A DNA stretch of 64,000 nucleotides, taken from Methanococcus maripaludis (lineage in GTDB: Archaea; AGJL01; Methanococci; Methanococcales; Methanococcaceae). The DNA is taken from assembly GCF_013760955.1 (NCBI RefSeq), contig NZ_JACDUL010000002.1, positions 318,719 through 382,718 on the forward strand, read 5' to 3'. The notes beneath the pieces were generated by a model. The model was not told the DNA's origin and searched no databases. It worked only from the letters and a program-made list of their open reading frames with translations. Shown here one piece after another: positions 27,074-37,931 of the stretch (position 1 is the first letter of the stretch; every line of letters begins with the position of its first letter). The translations under genes were made by a program, and so were the position numbers.

Positions 27074-27742
27074 ATGGTATTTGAAAACCCATTATTACTC
27101 GGAGCTATAGGTGCTGGTTTAGCAGTAGGTATCGCTGGTCTCGGTTCAGGTATCGGTGCTGGTATCACAGGTGCTAGCGGTGCTGGTGTCGTTGCAGAAG
27201 ACCCAAACAAATTCGGTACTGCAATTGTTTTCCAGGCATTACCACAAACCCAAGGTCTCTATGGTTTCCTTGTCGCAATCTTAATCTTATTCGTATTCAA
27301 AAGCGCTCCTGAATGGGCAATGCTCGCTGCAGGTATCGGTACAGGTTTAGCTGGTTTATCAGCAATCGGTCAAGGTATCGCTTCAGCTGCTGGTTTAGGT
27401 GCTGTTGCTGAAGATGATGGAATTTTCGGTAAAGCAATGGTTTTCTCCGTTCTTCCAGAAACTCAGGCAATTTACGGTTTATTAGTTGCAATCCTTCTTT
27501 TAGTTGGAGTATTTGCAAGCCCAGGAGTTACAACAATTGCTGCACTCGGTGCTGGTTTAGCTGTTGGTTTCGCTGGTCTTTCAGGTATCGGTCAAGGTAT
27601 CACAGCTGCAGGTGCAATTGGAGCTACAGCTAGAGATCCTGATGCAATGGGTAAAGGTTTAGTTTTAGCAGTTATGCCGGAAACTTTCGCTATCTTCGGT
27701 TTATTGATAGCAATCTTGATCATGCTCGGTATCATGTTTTAA
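27074..27742 (+). CDS. ahaK: A-type ATP synthase subunit K (triple-hairpin rotor subunit)
   Basis: About 222 residues; ATG at 27074 follows GAGGTGCTT (the frame opens earlier at 27050). Three successive two-helix hairpins, each with a glycine-rich first helix (GAGLAVGIAGLGSGIG, GIGTGLAGLSAIGQGI, GAGLAVGFAGLSGIGQGI), make a triplicated c-type subunit, as known in M. jannaschii. The second helices read L-P-Q-T-Q in hairpin 1, L-P-E-T-Q in hairpin 2 and M-P-E-T in hairpin 3, so only two of three hairpins keep the ion-binding glutamate. That lowers ions per turn relative to helices in the ring. The C-terminus ends right at the last helix. Confidence 0.95.
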   Translation: MVFENPLLLGAIGAGLAVGIAGLGSGIGAGITGASGAGVVAEDPNKFGTAIVFQALPQTQGLYGFLVAILILFVFKSAPEWAMLAAGIGTGLAGLSAIGQGIASAAGLGAVAEDDGIFGKAMVFSVLPETQAIYGLLVAILLLVGVFASPGVTTIAALGAGLAVGFAGLSGIGQGITAAGAIGATARDPDAMGKGLVLAVMPETFAIFGLLIAILIMLGIMF

Positions 27743-27802
27743 TTAAAATAAACGAAACTCAGGGTTTCTAAATACTTTAAATCCAATTCCGAAGGTGTTA
27801 CG

Positions 27803-28414
27803 ATGGGAGCGGAAAAGATAACATCCAAAATCGTAGAAGATGCAAATAAAAATGCCGAAAAAATTTTGGCTGAAGCTCTTAATGAAAAAGAAGCAATATT
27901 AACTGAAGCTAAGGAAGAAGCTTCAAAAAAAGAGCAAGCAATAGCTAAAAAAGGAGAAAAAGATGCTGAAATGACTAAAAACAGAATTTTAGCTGAAGCA
28001 AGACTCTCCGCAAAGAAAAAATTGCTTGAAGAAAGAGAAAAAACTATCCAGTTGACTCTCGAAAAATTAGAGGAAGATTTAGTAAAATTACCTCAAAAAG
28101 AAGAATACAAAGACATTTTGTTGAAATTGATAATTTCCGGAGTTTACTCAGTAGGCGGCGGCGAATTAGAATTGTTACTCAACAAAAAAGACTTTGAAGT
28201 AATCGATGACTCAACACTTTGGGCTCTCGAAAAAGAAATGGAAGATAGACTCAAAAAAGTCACAGTATTGAAAAAAGGCGAAGCTAAATCTATTATTGGC
28301 GGTTGTATCATAAAAACTGCTGATAAAACAAAAGTATCTGACAACAGCCTCGAAGCAACATTTGAAAGGAATTTAGATTCAGTCAGAGCTAAAATCGCTG
28401 AAATGTTGTTCTAA
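27803..28414 (+). CDS. ahaE: A-type ATP synthase subunit E
   Basis: 203 residues, ATG after GAAGGTGTTAC. An N-terminal coiled coil (residues 1-95, rich in Glu/Lys/Ala) is followed by a globular C-terminal domain with [17 protein letters not shown] and [24 protein letters not shown], the conserved head-binding part. It forms the peripheral stalk with subunit H. The conserved G-G-x-[IV]-[IV] and D-N-[ST]-[LF] blocks support the call. Confidence 0.93.
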   Translation: MGAEKITSKIVEDANKNAEKILAEALNEKEAILTEAKEEASKKEQAIAKKGEKDAEMTKNRILAEARLSAKKKLLEEREKTIQLTLEKLEEDLVKLPQKEEYKDILLKLIISGVYSVGGGELELLLNKKDFEVIDDSTLWALEKEMEDRLKKVTVLKKGEAKSIIGGCIIKTADKTKVSDNSLEATFERNLDSVRAKIAEMLF

Positions 28415-28424
28415 GGTGATTTAG

Positions 28425-29600
28425 ATGGTAGATGCTTTAACACAGTTAATGGAATCAGCAGGAATGCCTACTGATGTATTCATGACTTTATTTGTACTTG
28501 CAGGAATCGCTATATTCTTGGTTATTATGATCTTCCTGATAAGATACTTGTCAGAAACTGCTCCATTTGCTTACGTTAATGCAAGAGTAAGAAGTATGGA
28601 GTCTAGATTATTAAAAGACCACAAAATAAATGAATTAATCGAATCTGCAGGAACTACTGAGTTAATTGGATTCTTGGAAGATACCGACTACGGGCCATAC
28701 TTATCCGAAGTTATGGGGCAAAGTGAAGACCCAGTCGTTGTTGAAAAGGCATTGGATATTCATTTAGCACACGTTTACCAAACACTTGCAAATATCTCTC
28801 CAGATGGAGCAAGAAAAATATTAAAATTGCTTGAAAAGAAATTTGATGTTAAAAACATTAAAACACTTCTCAGAGCAAAATATGTTGGTTTGGATGCTGA
28901 AGAAACTTTCAAATTATTGATCCCACTTGGAACAATTCCTGAAAGCAAATTAAGAGAATTAAGTGAAACTAAAGCAATTGAAGAAATTGTAAGTGCTTTA
29001 GAAGGAACTGGTTATTCAAGCGTACTTTCAGAAGGATTAACACAATACGAGCAAAATGGCAAATTAACTACCCTTGAGATGTCACTCGATAAATTAATCC
29101 TTGAAAACCTCTGGAAAAACGTGAGTGTTGATGGTACCGAAAAAGACTTGTTCAAAGAATTTATCGGAACAATGATCGACATTGAAAACTTGAAAATCAT
29201 CCTTAAAGGAAAAGCTGATGGATTATCATCCGAAGCTATATCCAACTATACAACAAGCAAAGGATACGAACTTGCTTCTTGGAAGTTAAAAGAGCTCGCT
29301 GATGTAGAATCAATCGAAGGAGTTATCAGTTCACTTGAAGGCACAAAATATGCCCCAATGATGGCTGAAAACCTCGAAGAATTTGAAAAAACTAAATCAG
29401 TTTATGTATTTGAAAAAGCTCTTGACAGTTACTTGGTTAAAATGGGTAAAAAATTATCACTCAGACAGCCATTTGGAATAGGCCCGATAATTGGACTCAT
29501 TACCTCGAAAGAACTTGAGATAAGAAATTTGAAAATTATCATTAAAGGTAAAATCGAAGGCCTGTCTGCAAGTGAAATCAGGGAGATACTGGTATCCTAA
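28425..29600 (+). CDS. ahaC: A-type ATP synthase subunit C
   Basis: 391 residues, ATG with AAGGTGATTTAG ahead, 10 bp after ahaE. An N-terminal hydrophobic helix (MTLFVLAGIAIFLVIMIFLI) precedes the all-helical V-ATPase d/AC39 fold: YVNARVRSMESRL, NIKTLLRAKYVGLDAEE and NLKIIIKGKIEGLSASEI. The subunit links the central stalk (D, F) to the K ring. The N-terminal membrane helix is also seen in other Methanococcales proteins (recollection), and it may anchor the subunit. Confidence 0.93.
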   Translation: MVDALTQLMESAGMPTDVFMTLFVLAGIAIFLVIMIFLIRYLSETAPFAYVNARVRSMESRLLKDHKINELIESAGTTELIGFLEDTDYGPYLSEVMGQSEDPVVVEKALDIHLAHVYQTLANISPDGARKILKLLEKKFDVKNIKTLLRAKYVGLDAEETFKLLIPLGTIPESKLRELSETKAIEEIVSALEGTGYSSVLSEGLTQYEQNGKLTTLEMSLDKLILENLWKNVSVDGTEKDLFKEFIGTMIDIENLKIILKGKADGLSSEAISNYTTSKGYELASWKLKELADVESIEGVISSLEGTKYAPMMAENLEEFEKTKSVYVFEKALDSYLVKMGKKLSLRQPFGIGPIIGLITSKELEIRNLKIIIKGKIEGLSASEIREILVS

Positions 29601-29621
29601 AAACGATTGTAAAGTGATATT

Positions 29622-29921
29622 ATGAGAATCGGTGTAGTTGGAGATCCTGATGTAGTAGTTGGGTTCAGACTTGCTGGACTTACAGATGTCTACGAAGTTA
29701 AATCCCCTGAACAAGCTGCAAAGGCAATAGAAGAATTAAACAGCAACTCCGAAATAGGATTAATTATTACCACTGAGAGAATCGGTGAAGAAATAAGAGA
29801 TACTATTTCAGGTGTAAAAAAAGTTGTTGTAGAAGTACCTGACAAAAACGGTCCTATTGTCAGAGAAAATGATCCTGTGAAAGTATTAGTAAGAAACGCT
29901 GTTGGTGTTGACATTAAGTAA
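29622..29921 (+). CDS. ahaF: A-type ATP synthase subunit F
   Basis: 99 residues, ATG behind AAAGTGATATT. MRIGVVGDPDVVVGFRLAGL at the start and IGLIITTERIGEEIRDTI in the middle are diagnostic of the CheY-like subunit F/NtpG family. It sits on the central stalk with subunit D. Full length, 21 bp after ahaC and 15 bp before ahaA. Confidence 0.95.
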   Translation: MRIGVVGDPDVVVGFRLAGLTDVYEVKSPEQAAKAIEELNSNSEIGLIITTERIGEEIRDTISGVKKVVVEVPDKNGPIVRENDPVKVLVRNAVGVDIK

Positions 29922-29936
29922 TTCTGAGGTGAAAAT

Positions 29937-31697
29937 ATGGTCGTCGGTAAAATTATCAAAATATCCGGTCCGGTTGTTGTTGCCGAAGGCATGAAAGGTT
30001 CCCAGATGTTTGAAGTGGTTAAAGTAGGAAACGAAGGTTTAACCGGGGAAATCATTCAGTTAACTGAGGACGAAGCAATCATTCAGGTTTATGAAGAAAC
30101 CGCTGGTATCAAACCAGGAGAAGGAGTTACAGGAACTGGTGCTCCATTATCCGTAGAGCTCGGCCCTGGTATGTTAAAAGCAATGTACGATGGTATTCAA
30201 AGACCTTTAAACGAAATCGAAAATGCTACAGATTCAATTTACATCCCAAGAGGAGTAAGCGTTCCATCAATCTCAAGAGTAATTAAATGGGACTTTGAAC
30301 CTACTGCAGCAGTTGGAGATGAAGTTATAACTGGGGACGTTATCGGTACAGTTCAAGAAACTGCATCAATCGTTCACAAAATCATGATTCCTTTCGGAGT
30401 TAGCGGTAAAATCAAAGAAATTAAATCAGGCAGCTTCACTGTTGAAGAAACAGTTGCAGTTGTTGAAACCGCTGATGGCGAAAAAGAAATACAAATGATG
30501 CAAAAATGGCCTGTAAGAAAGCCAAGACCATCAAAAGGAAAACAAGCTCCAGTAATTCCATTAATTACTGGCCAAAGAGTTGAAGATACATTCTTCGGAC
30601 TTGCAAAAGGAGGTGCTTCAGCAATTCCAGGTCCATTCGGAAGTGGAAAAACTGTTACACAACACCAGCTTGCTAAATGGTCTGACGTGGATGTTGTGGT
30701 ATACATCGGTTGTGGAGAAAGAGGTAACGAGATGACAGAAGTTATCGAAGAGTTCCCACACTTGGATGATATCAAAACAGGAAACAAATTAATGGACAGG
30801 ACCGTATTAATTGCAAACACATCAAACATGCCGGTAGCTGCTAGGGAAGCTTCAGTATACACCGGAATTACAATTGCAGAATACTTCAGAGACCAAGGAC
30901 TCGGTGTTCTCTTAACTGCTGACTCAACATCAAGATGGGCAGAAGCAATGAGAGAGATCTCAGGTAGACTCGAAGAAATGCCTGGGGAAGAAGGATACCC
31001 TGCATACCTTTCATCAAAACTTGCTCAGTTCTACGAAAGAGCAGGAAGAGTTGAATGTTTAGGTTCAGAAAACAAACAAGGATTCGTATGTATTGTAGGT
31101 GCAGTATCACCACCAGGTGGTGACTTCTCAGAACCAGTTACATCAAACACATTAAGAATTGTTAAGGTGTTCTGGGCATTGGATGCAAACCTTGCAAGAA
31201 GAAGACACTTCCCTGCAATCAACTGGTTAACAAGTTACTCACTCTATATTGACGACATCGCTGGCTGGTGGCAACAAAACACCGCAGCAGACTGGAGATC
31301 ATTAAGAGATGAAGCAATGAGCTTACTCCAAAAAGAAGCTGAGCTCCAAGAAATTGTTCAACTTGTTGGTCCAGATGCACTTCCAGACAGAGAAAGAGTT
31401 ATCTTAGAAATTGCAAGAATGTTAAGAGAAGACTTCTTACAGCAAGATGCATACCACGAAGTAGACAGCTACTGTTCACCAATAAAACAGTACCACATGT
31501 TGAAAATCATCATGACGTTCTACAAGAAAGGTTTAGATGCAGTTGCTAAAGGTGCTGACCCAGCAGGTATTTCAGCTGTTACTGTAAAAGGAGACATTGC
31601 AAGAATGAAATACTTAGTTGAAGAAGAATTTGTAAACACGAAAGTACCTGAAATCATTAACAAAATGGAATCCGAATTAGGTGCTTTAATCAAATAA
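29937..31697 (+). CDS. ahaA: A-type ATP synthase catalytic subunit A
   Basis: 586 residues, ATG with GAGGTGAAAAT ahead. The Walker A loop [11 protein letters not shown] is at about 231-241, with the catalytic [10 protein letters not shown] (Glu) at about 261 and a Walker B-like [17 protein letters not shown] segment near 325. The extra non-homologous region typical of A subunits (residues 110-200) is present. It binds and hydrolyses or synthesises ATP in the A3B3 head. There is no intein, although this is a known intein site in archaea. Confidence 0.97.
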   Translation: MVVGKIIKISGPVVVAEGMKGSQMFEVVKVGNEGLTGEIIQLTEDEAIIQVYEETAGIKPGEGVTGTGAPLSVELGPGMLKAMYDGIQRPLNEIENATDSIYIPRGVSVPSISRVIKWDFEPTAAVGDEVITGDVIGTVQETASIVHKIMIPFGVSGKIKEIKSGSFTVEETVAVVETADGEKEIQMMQKWPVRKPRPSKGKQAPVIPLITGQRVEDTFFGLAKGGASAIPGPFGSGKTVTQHQLAKWSDVDVVVYIGCGERGNEMTEVIEEFPHLDDIKTGNKLMDRTVLIANTSNMPVAAREASVYTGITIAEYFRDQGLGVLLTADSTSRWAEAMREISGRLEEMPGEEGYPAYLSSKLAQFYERAGRVECLGSENKQGFVCIVGAVSPPGGDFSEPVTSNTLRIVKVFWALDANLARRRHFPAINWLTSYSLYIDDIAGWWQQNTAADWRSLRDEAMSLLQKEAELQEIVQLVGPDALPDRERVILEIARMLREDFLQQDAYHEVDSYCSPIKQYHMLKIIMTFYKKGLDAVAKGADPAGISAVTVKGDIARMKYLVEEEFVNTKVPEIINKMESELGALIK

Positions 31698-31731
31698 CCT
31701 AATTTAATTTTAAACTGTAAGGAGGGTTATC

Positions 31732-33120
<1,389 letters not shown>

Positions 33121-33151
33121 TTCAGAAGCTGAATTATTCCCATTTTATTAA

Positions 33152-33811
<660 letters not shown>

Positions 33812-33832
33812 TTCAACATCGCTGGTGGTTTT

Positions 33833-34198
33833 ATGTTCAGAATTACTGGAAAAATTAAGGAAATTGAAGAAAAAATTGAAAGCAAAAAACAGGGCGAAAC
33901 CAAACTAGAAATAGTTGGTCAGAAAGTCCCAGTTTTTGCAGCAGAAACTGTTGAAATTAAAGCAGGCGAAATTAAACCGATAAACATTTCGAAAATTTGC
34001 TTGCCTAAAAAAACAGTTTTGATGCCTTCTGCATACATTCAGCACAAATTAGGTAACATGGTATCCTTAGGAGAAGAAACCCCTGTTCCTTTCGAACATG
34101 AAAGATGTCTCGAATACGCAATCTTTGTTGCAGTAAAAGAAGGAACTATTAAAGAAGGAGAACTCATTGGAACCATTGTAGTACTTCATGCTGAATAA
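33833..34198 (+). CDS. DUF22 family protein
   Basis: 121 residues, ATG after GGTGGTTTT. The C-terminal half with PVPFEHERCLEYAIFVAVKEGTIKEGELIGTIVVL fits DUF22, a small beta-rich family found in methanogens; no reaction is assigned to it. The N-terminal part is charged (KIKEIEEKIESKKQ). It follows ahaD by 21 bp, so it is likely transcribed with the ATP synthase, but nothing shows that it is a subunit. Confidence 0.7.
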   Translation: MFRITGKIKEIEEKIESKKQGETKLEIVGQKVPVFAAETVEIKAGEIKPINISKICLPKKTVLMPSAYIQHKLGNMVSLGEETPVPFEHERCLEYAIFVAVKEGTIKEGELIGTIVVLHAE

Positions 34199-34254
34199 TT
34201 AAATACCATCAATACTAACTTTTTTTAACTTTTCAATAAAATTTACGTGAAACA

Positions 34255-34644
34255 ATGGATAAAGAAATTTATAAATTTCTGCACAATTTAAAATCCAATT
34301 TTAAAAGAAAAACCTTAAACGAACTTTTAAAAGAAGATAAACCATATTTAATAGTAAACGGACAAAGACATAGAATTAAGAAAAAGGAACTCGAGTTCAT
34401 AAAAGAAAGTATATCTGGAGATATAAGACTTCCAATAATATTGGAAGTTGATTCAAGTTATGACTCTGGAACTGTAAAAATAGAAGGAATTGAAGAAGTA
34501 AAATTGATATCAAAAATTTTAGGAAAAAAGGTCAGTCTTTTTAGTGAAGAAAATATTCTTTATATCTACAAACCTGAATTAAGGGAAGTTAGAAGAAAAT
34601 TACCGACAACGACACAGTACTTATTTAGAATAGGCCTTAACTAG
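34255..34644 (+). CDS. UPF0216/DUF61 family protein
   Basis: 129 residues. The segments RKTLNELLKEDKPYLIVNGQ, HRIKKKELEFIKESI and RLPIILEVD match the DUF61 pattern (short archaeal proteins, function unknown). The start is ATG behind ACGTGAAAC. It lies between the ATP synthase tail and two small membrane-protein genes, all on the same strand. Probably cytoplasmic, with no membrane helix. Confidence 0.75.
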   Translation: MDKEIYKFLHNLKSNFKRKTLNELLKEDKPYLIVNGQRHRIKKKELEFIKESISGDIRLPIILEVDSSYDSGTVKIEGIEEVKLISKILGKKVSLFSEENILYIYKPELREVRRKLPTTTQYLFRIGLN

Positions 34645-34651
34645 TGATAAT

Positions 34652-34828
34652 ATGCTAAAAAAGAAAAAATATTATGGAAGAGACCCATTAAAGAAGCTTA
34701 TGAATGATCCGGAAAAAAGCGAAAAAATTTATAAGATACTCTTCCTAGTAAATATATGGGTTTGGTTCTCAATGTTTATTGGTGCAGTTATCTTTGTAAT
34801 ATGGGCCTACAAATTCCTATCAGCGTAA
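34652..34828 (+). CDS. Small single-TM protein
   Basis: 58 residues from ATG at 34652, preceded by AGTGATAAT, directly after the DUF61 gene. A strongly basic start (MLKKKKYYGRDPLKKLMN) is followed by one membrane helix (ILFLVNIWVWFSMFIGAVIF). The next gene, an Ehb-type subunit, begins 13 bp downstream after GGTGG. Its place suggests a membrane-complex accessory of the same unit, but the family is not recognised. Confidence 0.6.
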   Translation: MLKKKKYYGRDPLKKLMNDPEKSEKIYKILFLVNIWVWFSMFIGAVIFVIWAYKFLSA

Positions 34829-34841
34829 TTCAGGTGGTTTT

Positions 34842-35111
34842 ATGAACGAATATGTATTATACTTCACCATGATTTCATTAGTGTTTGGTGCGTTTTCTGC
34901 GTTAAAATTAGCATTTAGAAAAGAAACTTCAAACGTACTTATTGGAGAAGGCCTAATGGCTGTAATAATTGCTACGTTTTTAGTAATATTGGCAGAAATA
35001 TACTCGATTGCATATGTAGAAACCGTAGCACTATTACTCTTGGTATGCGGCCCAATTGGAACAATTGCATTTTCAAAATTTATGAAAAAAGGAAATCCTG
35101 CAGATTTATAA
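34842..35111 (+). CDS. ehbB: Energy-converting hydrogenase B small membrane subunit (MrpF-like)
   Basis: 89 residues with three membrane helices (YVLYFTMISLVFGAFSALKL, GLMAVIIATFLVILAEIYSI, VETVALLLLVCGPIGTIAF). Length and helix pattern fit MrpF/MnhF-type subunits, and in M. maripaludis single ehb genes are known to lie outside the main ehb cluster, one near the ATP synthase. I assign it as EhbB from this combination. Ehb drives ferredoxin reduction for carbon assimilation using ion gradients. The symbol is less certain than the class. Confidence 0.55.
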   Translation: MNEYVLYFTMISLVFGAFSALKLAFRKETSNVLIGEGLMAVIIATFLVILAEIYSIAYVETVALLLLVCGPIGTIAFSKFMKKGNPADL

Positions 35112-35144
35112 CCAAATAAAAAAGAATTTATTTTTAAGTTTAAT

Positions 35145-35792
35145 TTATTTTTTGAGCCAGTTTATACTGTTGCTTATTCCATCTTTGAATGAATCAGTGC
35201 TGCTTTTTTTAGGCTCTGAATTTTTCTGAACTTCAGTATTTTCTTCAGGCCCACTTTCTGAAGCTGAAATACTGTGTTCTCTTTCTCGTTTTTTCTGTTC
35301 TAATTTTTCTTTATCAAGCTCAAAGTCCTCTTCTACTCGAATTACATGGTCAGCAATATTTTGAATTGCAGTACTGAATCCTGGTTCAGCACCAACAACG
35401 ATGATCTGTTTTCCACGTTCTTTGGCTTTTCTGATTGCAGGTAAAAAATCCGCATCCCTTGTCATGTAAACAAGTGTATCTAGATTTTTATTGAATATCA
35501 ATTCGGTTCCGTCAACTGCCATCTCAACATCAACGTCTCCTGCAGAGATTCTTGGCTCAAATCCCTGATTTGCAATGGCTTCAATTAATTTATCTGATGC
35601 GTATTGGTTTAAATAAACTCTACCAACAACAATATCGCCAAACTGCTCTAACGCATCCCTTACTTTATCCAGATCAACATTGAATTCTTTTCTTAACATG
35701 TTTGGTCCATCAATAAGTAAAGCCATCTTATTAGTCCCTTTTTTGCTGGTTTTTACGTAAAATTTCTTTAAATTGCCCAGTTTTTTCCACAT
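35145..35792 (-). CDS. NYN-domain protein (TIGR00288-type)
   Basis: 215 residues. The PIN-like NYN core shows MALLIDGPNMLRKEF, GRVYLNQYASDKLIEAI and TLVYMTRDADFLPAIRKAKERGKQIIVVG, with acidic residues (D in LIDG, D in RDADF) placed as in metal-dependent ribonucleases of this fold. The last 60 residues are a Ser/Glu/Lys-rich tail, probably disordered. A role in RNA processing is inferred from the family. It is convergent with the upstream operon and lies downstream of surE by 72 bp. Confidence 0.85.
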   Translation of the reverse strand: MWKKLGNLKKFYVKTSKKGTNKMALLIDGPNMLRKEFNVDLDKVRDALEQFGDIVVGRVYLNQYASDKLIEAIANQGFEPRISAGDVDVEMAVDGTELIFNKNLDTLVYMTRDADFLPAIRKAKERGKQIIVVGAEPGFSTAIQNIADHVIRVEEDFELDKEKLEQKKREREHSISASESGPEENTEVQKNSEPKKSSTDSFKDGISNSINWLKK

Positions 35793-35864
35793 CTATCTCA
35801 CGACCAAAAATTAACAAAATTAAAAATTAAGTAAATAACTTATTCGCATCTAAACTATTTAAAT

Positions 35865-36659
35865 CTAGAACTTTTTAGCATATTTTTCTTTAAATTCATC
35901 TAGATTTTTAGCAGTATTATCCAAAGTAAGTGGGGTTACTGATACATTTCGTTTATTTCGAACTGCATATACATCAGTACCATCTTCTTCATCCATTACA
36001 GGATATCCATCGAGCCAGTAATAACTCCTACTTCTTGGATCGATTCTTTCTTCAACATGCATTGAATACATACGTTTAGCAAGTTTTGTAATTTCTACAG
36101 GCGTATTTTCTGTAGCATTATCTGGAACATTTATATTTACCACATCACAGGGAAATTCATCGCCTAAAAACTTTTTAAATACATTTTTGACAATTCTGGC
36201 AGTAGTCAAAAATTCAATCGGGCTTTCGCCTTCTTTAAATTTTAAATGATCCATTGTAACCTGAAGCGAACATGCAAGTGCCTTTGCACCATGATGTGCA
36301 CCCTCAAATGCAGCACCAAGTGTTCCTGAAGTTGTAATTTCGGTTCCAAGATTTTCACCGATATTTATTCCAGAAATTACGTAATCGGGAACTTTCTTTA
36401 AAACCTGATGTATTCCTAAAACAACACAGTCGGTTGGAGTTCCCGATACTGCGTAGCCTTCAGAACAGTCGGCAAGTTTTGTTTTAGTAATCCTGAGTGG
36501 CTCAAACAAACTTATTGCTCTTCCGATACCACTCTGCTGATTAGTGGGTGCTACAACAGTAACATTTGCATCGAATTCTTCACCTATTACATTTTTAAGT
36601 GCTAAAAGACCATTTGAATAAATCCCATCATCATTTACAAGCAATATTTCCATCGTCAT
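35865..36659 (-). CDS. surE: 5'/3'-nucleotidase SurE
   Basis: 264 residues. MEILLVNDDGIYSNGL carries the metal-binding NDD(G), followed by VVAPTNQQSGIGRAIS and VISGINIGENLGTEITTSGTLGAAFEG, all SurE signatures. It removes phosphate from nucleoside 5'- and 3'-monophosphates. The start is ATG at 36659 with GGTGAT ahead; a second ATG two codons on is equally possible. Confidence 0.94.
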   Translation of the reverse strand: MTMEILLVNDDGIYSNGLLALKNVIGEEFDANVTVVAPTNQQSGIGRAISLFEPLRITKTKLADCSEGYAVSGTPTDCVVLGIHQVLKKVPDYVISGINIGENLGTEITTSGTLGAAFEGAHHGAKALACSLQVTMDHLKFKEGESPIEFLTTARIVKNVFKKFLGDEFPCDVVNINVPDNATENTPVEITKLAKRMYSMHVEERIDPRSRSYYWLDGYPVMDEEDGTDVYAVRNKRNVSVTPLTLDNTAKNLDEFKEKYAKKF

Positions 36660-36694
36660 AAAAAATCACCATTATATTGATATTATTGTCTCAC

Positions 36695-36705
36695 AAATAT
36701 TTATA
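36695..36705 (+). promoter_or_regulatory. TATA-like box in the surE/regulator gap
   Basis: AAATATTTATA lies about 25-30 bases before a purine-rich, structured segment with a strong ribosome site (36747-36751), and would place transcription start near 36730. It could also serve the downstream regulator gene. Confidence 0.4.
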
Positions 36706-36729
36706 CAACTGCATATCAGGACTAAATAA

Positions 36730-36870
36730 TCAATCAATTGAGTTTTGGAGGCCCATATGCTCACAAAAAACATATATACCATTATTACATGTTTATTCTT
36801 TGTGCATTTAGCACGCCTATCTATAATTTGTGGGTTAAAAGGTGTATGTATTCATACCCCTTTTATTTTA
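36730..36870 (+). ncRNA. Candidate small transcript ending in a hairpin and T run
   Basis: Within the 430-bp gap between surE and the regulator gene, a TATA-like box at 36695 is followed by a short segment ending in a 12-bp stem with one mismatch (36837-36848/36853-36864, loop TATT) and then T-rich sequence. GTGC-ATTTA-GCAC near 36802-36814 gives a second small hairpin. The size would be about 140 nt. It contains a 40-codon frame with a good ribosome site, so it may instead be a mini-mRNA. The remaining 36880-37089 shows only an AT-rich promoter-like region. Confidence 0.4.
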
Positions 36871-36879
36871 TTTAATTAA
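36757..36879 (+). CDS. Possible 40-residue hydrophobic peptide
   Basis: ATG at 36757 has GGAGG five bases ahead, and the frame runs 40 codons to TAA. The peptide is hydrophobic with three or four Cys (TIITCLFFVHLARLSIICG). Its last codons form the hairpin that appears to end the transcript, so it could be a leader peptide or a spurious frame in a small RNA. Confidence 0.35.
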   Translation: MLTKNIYTIITCLFFVHLARLSIICGLKGVCIHTPFILFN

Positions 36880-37089
36880 ATGTTAAATATTCGACTTTTT
36901 TGAATTCAGTACATCTAATTTAAAACTAAGGTTTTCATATATTACTATATTAAATTATACTATTTTTAAAATTGTGTTTTCGGATTCAAAATTAAAGTTA
37001 ATTTTTTAAGATTAACGTAAAAAGTATATATACTAGCCGATTTCATATTATTATTAAAGTTAATTTGATAAGTGAGTTTTGGTGGATTT

Positions 37090-37899
37090 ATGAAAAAAAG
37101 AAATATTACCGAATTTCAAATACTTTCAGAAGTTGTTAGGAGACAGCCGCATATAAAACAGAAAGAAATTGCAGACATATTGGGCATAACTGTTCAAGGG
37201 GTTTCAGAACATATGCGAAATCTCATAAAAGACGAACACATCAGAAATAAGGGAAGAGGGGAATATTTAATAACTGAGAAAGGAATGGCTTTCCTAAAAA
37301 CATGGATTTCTGATTTTAAAAATTATTTAAACGATGTAAATCAAAATTTATACCGTTATAAAGACGTATGGCCAGCAATTGCTTCTGAAAATATAGCTCC
37401 GGGAGACACTGTTGGAGTATATATGAAAAAGGGAGTAATTTATGTTTCAAAAAATATCGAATCCGACGCAACTGCAAAGGTATTTTTAGGAGGAAATTCT
37501 GGAGACGACGTTGCGATACATGAAATTCATGGGCATATCGAAGTTCATAACGGAAAAGTTATCGTGTTAAAAATTCCTTCTGAAGTTATGGGCGGATCTA
37601 GAAATGTCGACTATGAAATTGTAAGAAATACACTTGAAGAACATCCTGATGCAGTAATTGCAACTGCAGGAACTGTTGGAACGGTTATAGTAAATAAACT
37701 TGAAATTCATCCAGATATTAGATTTGCAGTATCTGAAGGAATCGTTTCTGCATGCAATAGGGGTTGCGATGTTATTGCGATAATTACGGGTAAAATGGCG
37801 GAAAAAATAATAAAAACGATTGATAAAAATAAAATAAGCTACACTCTTTTAAATGCATCAAAAATGACTGATTCAGATGAAAATCCCATGTTTTTATAA
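37090..37899 (+). CDS. Archaeal winged-helix regulator (COG1497-like)
   Basis: About 269 residues from ATG at 37090 with GGTGG ahead (the frame opens at a GTG at 37072 that overlaps the site). N-terminal winged helix: LSEVVRRQPHIKQKEIADILGITVQGVSEHMRNLI, then the wing RGEYLITEKG. The large C-terminal part, with PGDTVGVYMKKGVIYVSKN and VIATAGTVGTVIVNKLEIHPDIRFAVSEG, resembles the sensory half of the euryarchaeal family I remember as COG1497. The ligand is unknown. Transcribed alone, downstream of the putative small transcript. Confidence 0.75.
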   Translation: MKKRNITEFQILSEVVRRQPHIKQKEIADILGITVQGVSEHMRNLIKDEHIRNKGRGEYLITEKGMAFLKTWISDFKNYLNDVNQNLYRYKDVWPAIASENIAPGDTVGVYMKKGVIYVSKNIESDATAKVFLGGNSGDDVAIHEIHGHIEVHNGKVIVLKIPSEVMGGSRNVDYEIVRNTLEEHPDAVIATAGTVGTVIVNKLEIHPDIRFAVSEGIVSACNRGCDVIAIITGKMAEKIIKTIDKNKISYTLLNASKMTDSDENPMFL

Positions 37900-37931
37900 A
37901 TTTTTATAATTTTTAAAAAAAGAAAAAGAGT

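Noticed and set aside
29937-31697. Intein in the ATP synthase A subunit
   Set aside because: Some archaea carry an intein in this gene, but here the P-loop region is continuous and the length is normal.
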